A stretch of DNA of 64,000 bases, taken from positions 1 through 64,000 of the forward strand of contig JAPEVF010000134.1 of NCBI GenBank assembly GCA_029747585.1, given 5' to 3'. Position numbers and translations under genes: made by a program. The notes beneath the pieces are model-generated. The model searched no databases. It worked only from the letters and a program-made list of their open reading frames with translations, and was not told the origin of the DNA. Source of the DNA: Pleurotus djamor. Lineage: Eukaryota > Basidiomycota > Agaricomycetes > Agaricales > Pleurotaceae. Positions 44,877-57,502 of this stretch are shown here, in pieces. Each line of letters begins with the position of its first letter. The first letter of the stretch is position 1.

Positions 44877-47317
44877 ATGAACGCCACTCCTGTTGAAGGG
44901 TTACGTCCGCACCCAGTCGTGGATGTGACGATTACCACTCAGAAAGTCGACCCCGATAGAATCCTTCGCATCCAACAAGCTCATGACTTCCCCCGCCGCC
45001 TTCTTTGGATTATGGCTGCGTTCACCGCCCTGGTATCTGTTCTCCATATAGTTTCCCTGCTCTCTGTTTTCGTGTTTCCTCGAAAGGCGCATAAGTCAGA
45101 TGGCACCCGCAAGCGACCATCTCTCCAGCGCCTTCCTGCTGCCATTGTGGACACATTTCGGGTCATGGCCTTCCGCTGGACCGTCCAACTCGGCGGTTCT
45201 TACTCCATCAATCTCGCTGAGGTCTGTTGCTGGAATCGTCGTACTCTTTCCTCCTGGTTGACCATCGTTTTTAGGCCTTTCTTACGGCTGGTTATGTTGT
45301 CCTCATCTTCGTTTGGTCGTTGGTCCACTGTATGTTATCCACCCTTCTCAATAAACATAATTATGATACAATCTTATCGATCTAGCGACCAACTCCAAGG
45401 GCATGGTCTACGATCCAAAATACTGGGCTAACACAGCTGGAAACGTCGCCGCCACTCAACTCTCCGTTGTCGCTGCACTAGGCACCAGAAATAATGTTAT
45501 CTCATGTGAGGCCCTTGTCTAATTCTTCATCCTCGTGTTTTGAATTTACAGCATCCTAGGGCTCACCGGAGTAAGCTTTGACAAGGTAAGGACACGATAG
45601 TTCTCGCGATGTCAATGGTCGCGGATGATTTCTCCTTGGGTATACTTACAGCTGAATCTCCTCCACCGAATGACTGCCCGTGCCCTTTGCATTCTTGGTT
45701 GGGTGCACGGTGCTGGTCGCGTGAGTCAAACCCTGCACTCCCTATTCACCATCCCTTACTGACCTTTCAACAGATGATGCTTGGGTACGTTTACATCCCC
45801 TCGTCCCTGATGATCAAACTGAAAGAATTCTCAAACCCAGAATCCAAGGTGCCGTTGGGTGGTCTCATCCATTCACCCAAGCTGGCCTGCTTGCTTCAAT
45901 CGCATTTACAATTTTATGCCTTCTTTCAATTCGGCCCATCCGCAATTTCGGATACGAAGCTTTCCTCATCCTTCATTTTCTCCTCGTCTTGTAGGTTCTA
46001 ATGTCTACTGAAGTTTGATCCATCACTTATCTCGTTTCTCTCAAGCATCGTCGTCCTTTCCTCTTACTTCCATGCCGAGGAATTTGAGTAAGCCGACTTT
46101 TCTGCAGTAATTCCATGAACTCATTTCTTGATACAAAGCCTTGGTTATTTCGTGTGGCCTGCCTTTGTGATCTGGGGGCTCGATCGCTTGATCCAGTTTG
46201 TGCGGACGTTGGCTATCAACGCGAAATACTTCCCTCGCGGCCGTAAGCCTCATGATTTAGATGCGAAAGTCGATGTCCTTTCCCCGCACTTCCTTCGCCT
46301 AACACTCCGTCGACCAAACTTCTTCCACTGGCGTCCCGGTCAAAGTGCATTCCTAACGCTTCCATCCGTGTCAACACTTCCATTTGAAACCCACCCGTTC
46401 ACCATATCGACTGTGGACGGACCAACCGATCGCGATGAGGCATCGGAAAAAGCCAACGAACCTTCGCAAGGCAAGGAACTCTCGTTCTTGATTAGAGTGA
46501 GGCGTGGGTTTACGGAAAGACTCTTGAATGCCGCTGGCAAAGAGGAGACCATGAAGGTGCTCGTTGATGGACCGTACAGTTCCCCACCGTGGTTGAGAGG
46601 ATTTGACACTGTGGTACTCATTGCTGGTGGATCCGGTGTTGCATTCACCCTGCCTATGTTATTGGACTTGATTCGGTTCGTGTTCCGTGCCCTATGCAGA
46701 CGGCTACTCTTTAACCCTCTGTATAGCCGTTCAAAGTCAGGCTTGCCCAATGAATGCCACAAGGTCACGTTCGTATGGGCTATCAGGGAATTCGGTAAGG
46801 GTATCACCGTGTTGCTTTACTTGATACTAAACCTTGACTCATAGCTCACATCCAATGGATCGCCGACGTGCTCGAACCAGCTCTGAAGGACCTTCCCTCC
46901 GATCTAATTGTTGAGATCCAGATATTCGTGACTGGCGCGGTCGATGACACCACGGCCCCTTCGTTGGACGACGACTCCACGCACTCTGACAGTGAAAGCC
47001 AGGGACAGGAAAAGTTCAAACCTCAAGGCAATCGGCTTCTCCAGTCCTCCATGGTGCGAGTTGAGAACAAACGACCGGACTTGGAAGCACTCATTCAAAA
47101 CGAGATCTTGAGATCTAACGGTTCTATGTCTGTCAACGGTGCGTGTCCTGTGAATTGCCTCTCATACATACGTATCTCATTTTGATTGGATGCAGTGTGT
47201 GGCACACACGCTTTGGCTGGGGTCGTTCGATCTGCTCTCGGTAAACCAAGGTTTATGGATATATTAAAGGGGGGTCCAAGTGTCACGCTCCATGTTGAAG
47301 CTTTCGGTAGCTATTAG
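44877..47317 (+). CDS. Ferric/cupric reductase transmembrane protein (FRE family)
   Basis: Plasma-membrane flavocytochrome that passes electrons from NADPH via FAD and two haems to extracellular Fe(III) or Cu(II). It is multi-exon, from MNATPVEGLRPHP to HVEAFGSY (stop 47315-47317). Membrane segments: LLWIMAAFTALVSVLHIVSLL, AFLTAGYVVLIFVWSLVH (after the intron starting at the GTCTGT following INLAE) and later ones. Haem-region histidines occur in LCILGWVHGAGR and in a LHFLL-type helix followed by SSYFHAEE. The FAD site is ETHPFTIS (about 46385-46415) and the NADPH site is AGGSGVAFTLPML (about 46625-46660). It ends with CGTHALAGVVRSALGKP. Substrate specificity and iron regulation cannot be read here. 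Confidence 0.9.
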
Positions 47318-47499
47318 TTTACTGAGCGTACCCAAATAGCGCCTGGTTCAGCGAGCTCCGTCATTGATAGTTAAGTCTGTGACGGGCCGATGCTGCTATG
47401 TTCTTTGTGAGTTCGATGTTGAGACGGTGTGATGAGTACACCCAAGTCAATCCTTGGTGGTTGACCTTGAGGAGAGACATTGCAATTTCAGCATCAGTC

Positions 47500-48040
47500 G
47501 CAAAGCGAGTTTGGGTTGTTCATTGGAAACCTGAGGTCGCGACGCGTCGGGCAAATAAGGCGTGCGGACGAGGTGGCGGTGTAACATTTGGTGGTTCCCC
47601 ACTCCTCTATTGAGTGTAAGTACCATTTCTTGTCATCGCATCGAACTTGACGTACTGACTCTCTTATTAGCTTACTTCTCCGACAGATTGTGCCGCAATC
47701 ACAGGTCCCCGATATCCTTCGCCGTCAAGATCCAGCCCAGGAAGGCCGTACGGCTCCTGCTAGCTGGCGGCGAGGATGTCGTTCGTGGACTCAGGTGGGG
47801 CTTTTCAGTAATCGGCAGCCAGGTTAAGGTAATGGGCGCTTGGACAATCCTTCCAAGGAGCGTCTTCGTGCTTCGTGACTGGATTCTCGGCTGCCAAGTA
47901 GTAAGTAGTGTAGAAAGTGGCGGTTATTCTCCTTGGATTCGATGTGAGGACTTTGAAATTATAGGTGAGATGATCCCTTTGGGGGGAAGAGTTCTGGTAT
48001 GCCGCGGCTGGATCCTGGTATGCAGGAAGGGACGGTAGGC
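47500..48040 (+). ncRNA. Structured-RNA element F
   Basis: Copy with a weak or decayed TATA (AAATAA near 47553) and a GACGCGTCG box near 47541. Exon 1 ends CACTC-CTCTATT-GAGT at the donor 47616. The intron is 47616-47670 with CTGAC. The body starts CTTACTT at 47671. Closing helix GATATCCTTCGCCG (47711-47724) pairs with CGGCGAGGATGTC (47768-47780). CAAGATCCAGC lies inside it, then a GCCGTACGGC palindrome, CTTTTCAGTAATCGG and CCTTCCAAGG. Confidence 0.58.
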
Positions 48041-48860
48041 CTTGTATGTATGTATATGCGCGCGAAAAGTTGTCCCGTCGCTAAAAAGAGATCGCCAAGG
48101 ATGAGGAGACGGAACCTAGGACAACATGTAAGTTATTGTGCCTGGACCTGACACACGGCCCGAGCTTGAGCGAGTCTCTTAGACTTCTCGGTCAAATCCC
48201 AGGAAGTGGTGGACGAGGACGACAGTGTTCAGCGGATGTCCCCCGATGAACGGCTACAAGTAGACCTGGAGTCATACCGAAGAACTCGAGGTCAGATACC
48301 CAAGCTACCTGTCCCACCCAAGCCCAAGCTGTAACCCACAGGCCTCAACGATGAGACTGTATCGAACTACTCGACTTCGCTTTTTTTTTTNGAACTGGCT
48401 TTTGGCTCCTGGCTATTATGATCCATTAAATCTCTATTACTTGCTCTCCCTTTCTATGTGAAAGCATCTGTCTCGATGCGCGATCGACCATGATAACGGA
48501 ATTTGCAAGGTTTACTCTACAATCCGTCGAACTCACTCGACGGCCTGCCGCTTTCTACNCGTCTATGTACTTTCCGCGATGGNAAGATCGCACTCATCCA
48601 TGTCGCCGAGTACGAATTGTCTCTGCTTGATCAGATCGATCATTCCCCCTGGCTCACGGGCACTGAAAGTCCCCACTGTAATCCAGGTCGATATCCTCGN
48701 GTAACAAGTTTTCAGAAACCCATCAAAATATTCCGATCAACAACCACAGGACCAACTAGCTACTTAACAAACCCCAGTTCCCCAGGTATCAGTACGTACA
48801 CTCATCCTCAGAATAAATCACAGACTTACTATTTCATCTCATCTCCCTTGCTCTCCCTTG
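48041..48860. other. Spacer between elements F and G
   Basis: No recognisable gene. It has a run of T ending in N near 48391 and other N bases at 48559, 48583 and 48700. It may include tails of both elements. A short open stretch (about 48195-48335, VVDEDDSVQRMSPDERLQV) resembles nothing I know. Confidence 0.35.
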
Positions 48861-49300
48861 CTCTCCAAGAATCTGGCCACGGAGCACGAAAACTCTCCCC
48901 GAAAAGATTGTCCAAGCGTCCATGATCTTAACCTGGTCGCCGATTACTGAAAGGCCCCACCTGAGTCCACGAACGATATCCTCGCCGCCAGCTAGCAGGA
49001 GCCGTACAGTCTTCCCGGGCTGGTTCTTGACGGCGAAGGATATCGGGGACTTGTGATTGCGGGCCGCGGCACAATCTGTCGAGAAACCACAGCTAATGAA
49101 AAGAGTCAGTACGTCAAGTTCGCTGCGATGAGGAAAAATGGTACTTACACTCAACAGAGGAGTGGGGATTGAAGCTCGTCGACTCGCCCGTTTATATAGT
49201 GGGAACACCACTTTTCCGTGTTGTCGATCACCAGGAAATAATTATGGCACCGCCACTTTTGGACGCNTCGCGACGCGCGTTGTGTTGCTCCGATTGAACA
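48861..49300 (-). ncRNA. Structured-RNA element G
   Basis: Minus-strand copy close to B, C and F. TATATAAA at 49198-49191. Exon 1 with CACTC-CTCTGTT-GAGT abuts donor G at 49148. The intron is 49148-49093 and the body starts at 49092. Closing helix GATATCCTTCGCCG (49044-49031) pairs with CGGCGAGGATATC (48987-48975). CCTTTCAGTAATCGG and a small hairpin CTTTTCGGGGAG follow. F and G form another inverted pair. Confidence 0.6.
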
Positions 49301-50123
49301 GAATGCGCCCGTAGTACCGGGGGACGGCAAGAAGCTCCTGAAAAGTACTCATGTACTCATGCATCATGAATCAAGGCGACGTAGTGACGGGGAAAGCAAA
49401 TATAACGACCATTGAAATTTGAACAGGAGAGATCAGCCCCTGTCATTCCAAAGCGACGCCCGCTGGGGTGACGCGTCCTGGTCCGTCCACACTGTCATGA
49501 TGCCCTTCATTGAGAAGTAATGCATGATGTTTGACCTTAAACTCGTCATGCGTCAAGGCGTTTCGCGAGACCACGCTTTATGCACCGACTAGACGGCCGA
49601 AAAGAATCAAAAGATCAACCAACACTGAGTAGAACTCGACGAATTTTCGGAGTGGTCCCGACTTACCTAGCTCTATTTTCCATCCCATGTACGTCCTCCG
49701 CTTCTCTGATGATGAGGTCCAGTCACTGAATGCTATTTCTTGGGTGTGGTTTAAGTTTTAAGATGCGAATAGTGCCCATCACGCCCATGCAAGTTTGTGA
49801 ATAATTGTCAGCTTGAAATAGAGGCTTCGAGCGTGTCATTCTGTCTACCAGGTTGCATTCTCGCTGCACCAACAGCAACAGCTACTCTCGTTGCCCTACA
49901 GAGCGCTGAACATATCTCTCAGATCGTTGCTAAAATTCATAACTTCTAGTTCCTTGGGACGTCGGTGCTAGATGTTGCATCAGTTTCGAAGCCCAAGTGC
50001 ACACGATGATTCTCAGGGGTATGGATTGATCTGGAAACGAGGTGTCTTCTCCCGCTTTCGAATATAAAAACCGCGATTTGATGGATTCGCATGTCTGTTT
50101 TTCTTCCTCTTTCCACCACCCCA
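49301..50123. other. Upstream region of the Rap1-like gene
   Basis: No recognisable gene or repeat. Pyrimidine-rich just before the start codon (about 50098-50120). Confidence 0.4.
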
Positions 50124-51759
50124 ATGGCTCCCTCAGTGAGTACCTCGTATCTGAGCTCCTTGAATGACTGCTGACTGACTTTTCTTTGTCGACGCACTCA
50201 GTCCAAGTCAAAGATATTTAAAATCAAAAAAGAATCTGTCGCCTTCTTTTTCCATCCTTCTCTCTCATCCTCACTCAAAAAGGGTCTCAATGAAAGCATA
50301 CAGGCAAGCTTTCCATTAACTACTGCGCTGACCTCTAAATTAACTTCTCCCGCGTCGTAGAAGCACGGTGGAAAGGTTGTCAAATCTGCCGGGCGCGCCA
50401 AAATCGTTCTCATCGACGAAGAAAACATTGATGGCAAGAAAGTCTGGGACATCCAGCTCTTTTACTCCATCAGACGCGAGCCCGAGTTCGCTGGTATCGT
50501 TGTTAAGCACTACAACTTTGTCAACGTATGTATCAGGGCCGATATGTTTTTCCTGGAGGCACAGAAGACTCAGGGCATGGCCGGAGCGACGAAGTGAGTA
50601 GACTCCCGTTTGTCTCGTGTTGAACGAGATGAAATACCGTGCTGGCTGATTCCCTTCGACGTTATGAACAGCCGGAAGCATTTTACGGAAGAGGAAGACG
50701 ATAACCTCGCCTGGTACATATCCCGTGTCATCCCTGATCCCCGGAGCGGAGGTCGCCTTGGGATAGCCATCTACAACAAGCTCGTGGTGAGTATCCCGCG
50801 TGTATTTACTCCTCCCATCTGAAGCTGTTCTTGAAGGACGCTCTTCCTTGGGCCAAGAACCACCCTGCCCAGTCCTGGAGACAGCACTACAAGAATAATC
50901 AAGCTATATTTGACAAAGCCATCAAAGATCTCGCAAAACATTATNCCCCCCGTCCAAGAAGTTGCTTACTCTAGGACCCGCCTAAATTCTGGACGTACCG
51001 TTGATGAAGATGAAGATTCGGAAGACGACGATACCAAAGAAGACTCTGAAAAATCCACAACGGAATCCGAAGACGATGGTCCAGTCAGTAAGTACTTCAC
51101 TGTATCTACGCTACCCCTTCTTGTCCCCCTGATTAGATTATGCCCTTGCTTTAGTTACACCCTGTCCTGTCCGCCAGTCCAAACAAACCCCTTGTAAGCG
51201 GTATTTCAGGAGTGGCCCCAAATTTCAGGGTCCTGTTACCAAGATCAATATCCATCCAAGGGTCGACAAAGACTACGTTGTTGCTGAAAAGACCGACTCC
51301 TCTGACTGTTCCATTGACTCTGAGTACGTCTCACTCCTCATAACTCTTTGCATACCCCTGCTTACTCCCTCTACCGTAGGTCCCACGACGAGGACGACGA
51401 TCCGCCCGTCACTTTCAAGCGAATGTCCAATCGCCCAGTCATCTTGACTCCCAGCCCCGTCAAGTTGGTGCAGTCCACACCGACCCCAAGATGCGGTCGG
51501 AAGAGGCAACACTCCTCCTTCAGTCTCGGTGCTGAGGGCGATGATGATGATGAGCCTTGCCCAAGTCAAAATAAAAGACCTCTCCAGCGACGAAGACTTT
51601 CGGCGCCAAGGTAAGCTGTATGATGCCCCATTTCGGACCCCTCGCACTGACTTGTCACCATCATCGCCTTCTTGCAGAGCTCGCAAGGCTGCGGACTCGG
51701 ACGACGAAGGCCCAGCTCGCCGAACTCGAAGTCGTACGTCAAGACGTAGCTTTGTGTAA
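50124..51759 (+). CDS. Rap1-like telomere/chromatin protein (BRCT plus Myb)
   Basis: Starts MAPS (12 nt exon, 50124-50135) and splices to SKSKIFKIKKESVAFFFHPSL. The BRCT-like domain continues through a GC-AG intron (50304-50360) into KHGGKVVKSAGRAKIVLIDEE and VVKHYNFVNVCIRADMFFLE. Then follows a Rap1-type Myb domain: KHFTEEEDDNLAWYISRVIPD, GRLGIAIYNKLV, and after an intron PWAKNHPAQSWRQHYKNN. The N at 50945 breaks the frame unless skipped. The rest is acidic and Ser-rich (EDSEDDDTKED) with a basic end RRTRSRTSRRSFV, stop 51757-51759. No C-terminal RCT domain is evident. Domain order BRCT-Myb is that of Rap1/TERF2IP; whether it binds telomeres is inference. Confidence 0.75.
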
Positions 51760-53961
51760 TTCACGAAGCTCGTACCCAGTCCCCCCTTTTGTCTTGTGTA
51801 CTGTACGTACAAGTGGGGGTTAATTCTTGGAAACGCAAAGGTCCTCAATATCCAGTACACGTGTATACGCAAAGCCCACTTATGGGTGGACGCTCGATAG
51901 TCAATCAACTATATTTTCTTGCCAACTTTCTCTCAAACGGCCAAAGGCGCAGCTTGGGCACCGTCGATCTCGGGCACATGAATTACCATTTGCTGCCTTT
52001 ACTCCCACCTGAGACGATTGCGGTGATGCCGTTCTGCCATCGCACCAGTGCTTCTAAGGTCCGAGGTTCACGATGTGTCGGGGTTTCCCCCCACCATTCT
52101 TGGGCAGAAATGTGGTTTCTATGACATAAAGTGAATATGTGCCGTCGAGTTCATCCCGGCCCCGGTTCAATTTCTGCGTGTTCAGCGATGCCACAGCGAG
52201 AGAATTGGAGCACAGAATTTCCAGACCGATGGGGTCTGCCTCTCATCTAGGCGTCCGTTACCCTTTCTTTTAGGTCCAAGTCACACTGTAGGAGACTTAC
52301 GCAATGAATACTATCGTTTTGACCAAAGACTATGCGTGACGAGCATCAGCACGGATTATCGCCTTCCTTACTCTTCCACGAGGTCCCTTTGCCTCTCAAC
52401 CATCCCGTATCTACTAGCAACTTCAGCATCAGCGAGCCCAGTCGTATGTATTACACCAAAGCTATCCTATATACGCGAACTGCGCTCCATCCCAAATTCT
52501 TCAAGCTACGTCTCCTATGCTTCAGGGGGCAGTGAGCAAGTAACGTGATCGCGTTTCGAGTCGCGTCGTGACTCAGACTGTCACTTAGAACTTGACTTTG
52601 AACCATGGCATCATGCATGCAACTCGGACTCCGGCATCACCAATCTGTGCGCGATTCGGCGTCTTTACTCTCTACTACTACTTAACCGAGAAATCGCTAC
52701 TCGTAACTCAGGAATTTTGCTTTGACCTTCCTCAACTCGAGCGTTCGGTTGACAGTGGATATTCCTATCTACCTCATGTTGGCCGACCGGAAGCGGTGTT
52801 GAACCCGAAATGCACTCTATATATCTAAGATTGACTCATGATGCAGCAAGACATTCTGTGTTAGATTCTACAACTCGCTTCGTCTCCACCGCTTCCAAAA
52901 CGAAGCGAAAATCCTCAATGAGTGCCTCTGTGCTTCGCATGGGCAGGAATTGCTGTGCCCCGGACCTTTTGGCTGGGCTGGTGAGCGGCTAATGAGACAC
53001 CCATCCGAAATTGATGCAGCGAACACAGTGTGTCTCTCCTCTCTACTCATCTATTGATCCAATTTGACTTTGTTCATTTTCCATTAGAATCCTCGGCCCG
53101 CACGCGTTTCATGACCTACGTGATCAATCGGAGACAAGGAATGAGCTACGTATGCTACCTTCCTTCGATGCTGAGGCAAACTTCAGCTGCTCAATCAACT
53201 CGCCGCATTTCCCGAATTGAGCCAGCTGCCATGGATGCACGTTAAGTTCCCCGCAGACCATTGGGAGGCACTCAGAGCTGCCGAGAGATTTCAGTAGCTG
53301 CCGAATTCTCTGAAGCCGCTCAATGTTCTAACCGGTTTTCTTCGCCGGCCTTGCTAACTCTTCCCTTGCTACCGGATGAGACTTGTTGGCGATACCCAAG
53401 GTGAATCCGCATCCACGTCTGAAAATTTTAACCCTCGTTCTCACACGTAACGAAAGCCAGTTAATCGGATAGAGTCTGGAGCTCTATACGGCATGGTTTG
53501 CATGCCGCTCGGCTCGGAGAAGAGTGATTTTGCCTCATTGAACCGCTAGCAGGTTCCCCGCGTTTGGTGACAACAAAGAAGTTATCGAGGCGAGTACTGG
53601 CGCTCACTTGGAGCAGGAGAGATGCGTCTTCGAGTCGAAGTCTGGGCCTCCCTTTTGTTCAACCCATCTAACTAACTACAACAAGATTTAGACTTGTGAT
53701 AAAGACGACGAGGGATCGAGTCTAGTACATCTCCGTCACGTACTTGACAATGTCATTTCATCAAAACTTTGTTGTCCTCGGAAGCGAATGACGGACGTGC
53801 ACGCAATTTGAACAGTCTCTTACTACTTACGGCGACAAATTTACTCACTAATAACTCATTGCAATATCCAGATCCCACACCTGGGAATGACGGTTTAAAA
53901 TCTCCTCAATGCACACTTCACATAACCCACCTCAGATATCCTCGACCCCACCACCTATTCC
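51760..53961. other. Gene-poor region
   Basis: About 2.2 kb without a recognisable gene, RNA or element copy. Short open frames occur on both strands but none resembles a known protein. The last 100 bases form the P450 leader. Confidence 0.4.
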
Positions 53962-56414
53962 ATGAATATTCCTGACATCTTACTCGGCTTTGTCGTTGCA
54001 TGCTCTGCGTTCATAGTCTATAAAGCTGCGGCGATCGTCTGGCGTGAGCTGACATCTCCTTTGCAGTATCTTCGCGGACCATCCAATTGCCGCACGTTTC
54101 TTCTTGGGAACGTACAGCAACTGTTTGACCGGGTAAGAGGTATCCCACATCCACCACGACTTAATTCTCACCTTCCTTCAGTATAGCGCCGCAGACGAAT
54201 GGATCGCTACCTATGGCCCGACCTTCAAGGTCAACGGTCCATTTAATGTGAGTACCGTCTCCGCTCCTATGTACCTCATCCCCCGAGGTTTACGCCCGGC
54301 GCGCTGGTCGTAGACTTCTCGGCTATACACGCTTGACCCGAAAGCACAAGCACACGTTCTCATGAACGGTGATGTCTATGAACGACCGCTAATGGCGAGA
54401 CAACATCTGTCGCGAATTGTTGGCCCTGGTAAAGCGCTTTTTCAAGGACCCAATCAAACCGTTCAACTTGTTGACCACCTAGTGCAGGTCTTTTAGTTGC
54501 CGAAGGTCGATTCCATTTTTCTTTCAACCAAGCAACTGAGTCGCTGATACACCTCTAACAGGCGAGAACCATAAGAGACAGGTTAGCTACATCGCCGACG
54601 AGTGTCCATCTTTTCTTTCCTGCTCTGACTCCTGAACGCGTTGATTAGCGAAAAGTCGTGGTATGGGCGGGTTCTATTTTATCGATGTCGTTCCTCGAAG
54701 CTCATCCTTTTGCTCATAGAACCCAGCATTCGGACCCGCGCAGATACGAGATCTCACACCAATATTCATAGAAACATCGATTGAAGTCAGTAGCACTATC
54801 CCTGCTCCCGCATAAATCACATCATTCATCGTCCACCAACAGCTCCGTGACAAGTGGTTGGAACAAGTACCCAAAGACGGAAAGGCCACCGCGCAAATCG
54901 AAATACTCTCCTGGCTTGGCCGAGCAACGCTTGATATCATCGGTCTTGCTGGTAAGCCTCTCTGCATCTANCGTTGTTTGATGCACACTCCTTCTTACAT
55001 TACACTGTGTAGGGTTTAACTACCGATTCGGCGCATTAAAAAATGANGAACCAAATGAGCTCAACCGGGCTTTCTCACTTATTTTCGAGCCAGGCAGACA
55101 CAATCATCTGCTCTTGCTTCTCAAGTATCTGTTCCCTGTGCTAGACCCGATTGTTTGTTTTTTTCTCTCCTCTTTACTTATCACCACTCACATGTAGCTC
55201 TTCGTGTCTACTAGAAAACAGCGAGTGAACGTGTCACAGAAAACGCCCAGGCTGTCATGACACGTATTGGTAGAGAATTGCTCTCTGCGAGCAAAGCTGC
55301 AGTCCTCCAAGCTAAGAAGGGAGTACCCGAAGGATGGTCAAATCAAACCTTGAAGTCGAGAACCCTCCTTTCCTTGCTCGTCCGAGCCAACACTGCCGAC
55401 GGTCTCCCTGAGTCGTCTCAATTGAGCGATGAAGACGTTCTAGCGCGTGAGTACTTTCACCAGTATCCGGGACTGTTGACAAAATTTTCTTCTGCTGTAG
55501 AGATACCGACTTTCATCGTTACCGGCCACGAAACGACTAGGTGANTCATTCTCATCCCTCCCTGCGGAAACATACATGAACACATTCTAGCACGGCGACA
55601 ACATGGACTCTCTTCTCTCTTTCACAATACCCCGAGATCCAATCCGCCCTTCGCGAGGAACTACTCTCTATACCAACAGAAAACCCATCGATGGATGAAC
55701 TCAATGCTTTGCCATATCTCGATCGCGTTGTTCGAGAAGCACTCCGTCTGCATTCGCCTGTCCCTCTGGTCGCCCGCTCTGCCGTTGTGGATGATATCAT
55801 CCCACTTAGTCAACCAGTAGTGGACGTCAATGGTGTTGTTCACCGTTCAATCGAGTGCGTCCAATCTGCTTGCTCAGCGTTGCTTCCTGTTTACCNAAGA
55901 CATCATTTACCGAAGAATCAAGGCTGGTCAAATTGTTATGCTGCCGATTGCATCTACGAACACGTTCGAGCCAATTTGGGGAGCTGATGCTCATGAATTT
56001 AAGTATGAAGGATCACCTTGATTATATTACGGCGGTTTATTGAATGATGTACACAGGCCCGATCGCTGGNTAACCCCATCCAAAGCCTCGGCTGCCATTC
56101 CGGGCGTGTGGAGTAACCAACTCACATTCGTTGGTGGTTCTCATGCCTGTATTGGGTATCGATTTTCCTTGGTCGAGTGAGTCGTCCAGTAATCCCTTTC
56201 AGGGTCCAGGCATGGGNGCTCATCGTTTACTTCCAGGATGAAAGCGCTCTTGTTCACACTGATTCGAGCATTCGAGTTCGAGTTGGCAGTTCCAGTNTCG
56301 GACATTGATAAGAAGTCGATGATTGTACAACGACCGTTGCTGAAGAACAACCCCGAGGCGGGAAATATGCTTCCGATGCTTGTAAAGTCTGTCAAAACTN
56401 AAGGTANCCTATAG
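53962..56414 (+). CDS. Cytochrome P450 monooxygenase
   Basis: Membrane-anchored haem-thiolate oxidase. The N-terminus [27 protein letters not shown] is the anchor helix, followed by the [14 protein letters not shown] hinge. Many small exons follow: [68 protein letters not shown]. The I-helix is VTGHETT and the ExxR is REALRLHSP. The haem loop is [14 protein letters not shown], with the Cys present. It ends [22 protein letters not shown], stop about 56412-56414 if the N bases at 56400 and 56407 do not create a stop. Odd points: HKRQ splices directly to NPAFG without the usual short linker, and the exon joint near 55860-55905, which contains an N, does not resolve cleanly. It may be slightly damaged. 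Confidence 0.8.
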
Positions 56415-56499
56415 TGATAATTTTTCGGCATACTCAGGGACTGCAATCGCACGTACTGGTTCTNACCATTGAAACCAAATCTGAGGCTTCGACGACCGC

Positions 56500-57060
56500 T
56501 GTGCCTTGTACTGAGTTGAAGTTATTGTGGCGACGAGGAACGACGNTGGCGCGAGNCAGCAAACACAACACCACAACGCGTCCGACTTCAGGCTGTGCCA
56601 CGGTCAACAAAACTCCAACAAGTCCAAACATGTGAGCCAGCTATAAAACCAGTCGCGTCCACGAAGACAGATCCCCAGGCTACTAGCCTCACAATGTAAC
56701 TTCCTTGCTCCATTTTCTCTCACATTGAATATTCACTCACCCGTTTCTTCCTCTAGTGCACAGATACTGCGTTACGGTGATCATGTCCGGTCGGATGGGC
56801 CCTACTCGCAAGACCAACCCAGGAATCGCCCCGATGGCGANTGGAATTTGGACGGGGTAGGGATTCCGGTTAGGGTGATGGAACCTTTCAGTGCGACGGG
56901 TAGTGCGGACTTACGAGCGAGTACTACCCTCTTCAAGATACCCAAGGCGACGGACATGGGCACCTGGACGAGCTCCCCGTGAGGGCGAGTTTTTGTNTCG
57001 CGTGTCCCGGTTCCTTGGGCCTCAAATCCAAAGCTCAACAACTCAGGCAAACTAGGACAT
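56500..57060 (+). ncRNA. Structured-RNA element H
   Basis: CAACGCGTCC box at about 56576. TATAAAA at 56642-56648. Exon 1 is about 56671-56695, containing hairpin AGGCT-ACT-AGCCT, then donor GTAACT at 56696. The intron is 56696-56756 and the body starts at 56757. Closing helix CCCTACTC (56800-56807) pairs with GGGGTAGGG (56854-56862). GCAAGACCAACC lies inside it, then CCTTTCAGTGCGACGG, and GAGTTTTTGT-CGCGTG near the 3' end. Two N bases lie in the body. It begins right after the P450 stop. Confidence 0.62.
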
Positions 57061-57502
57061 TGGAGTCTCGGTGAGTTTTATGGCGATAGGGCGACAAGAT
57101 TACTTACACCCATTTATTTCATANGTACTTACATTTTATAATCTTTCCTGTCTATCTGTATTCTTTTTTTTTCACGAATCATGAATTTCTGTCAATCCAT
57201 TTTGAGCTTGTGCAGAGCTGGGGTCAGCAAGTAGACGCTTAGTTGAAGAGGCAAGTCAGCAAACTCATTTGACGATCCAGCCTCTTCCACTGGTTGATAA
57301 ACCTGTCAAGACTGGGCGTGGATGGGTCCGATGTTGGTCGGAAGAGTTGACCTTGAACCAGAGGGCGAACACATTTGTGCACTGAGACTTTGCATTCGGT
57401 TTTAACGTCCATAACTCCCTTGCCATGAAAGATCATCGGCTCGAGTTCCATCATCTCTCTCCATGTGAGCAAGTCAATGTATGATTTGGGTAGACGTCAT
57501 AT
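57061..57502. other. Spacer between element H and SDHAF2
   Basis: T-rich non-coding sequence with an N at about 57124. Probably the element tail and the SDHAF2 3' flank. No gene seen. Confidence 0.4.

Noticed and set aside
53600..53670. Possible tRNA near 53.6 kb (a TTCGAGTC stretch)
   Set aside because: No acceptor stem or D arm can be paired around it.
56725..56982. An 85-codon frame in H and I ending at the same stop
   Set aside because: It reads through the intron, and its differences are mostly replacements. Likely a by-product of near-identical DNA.
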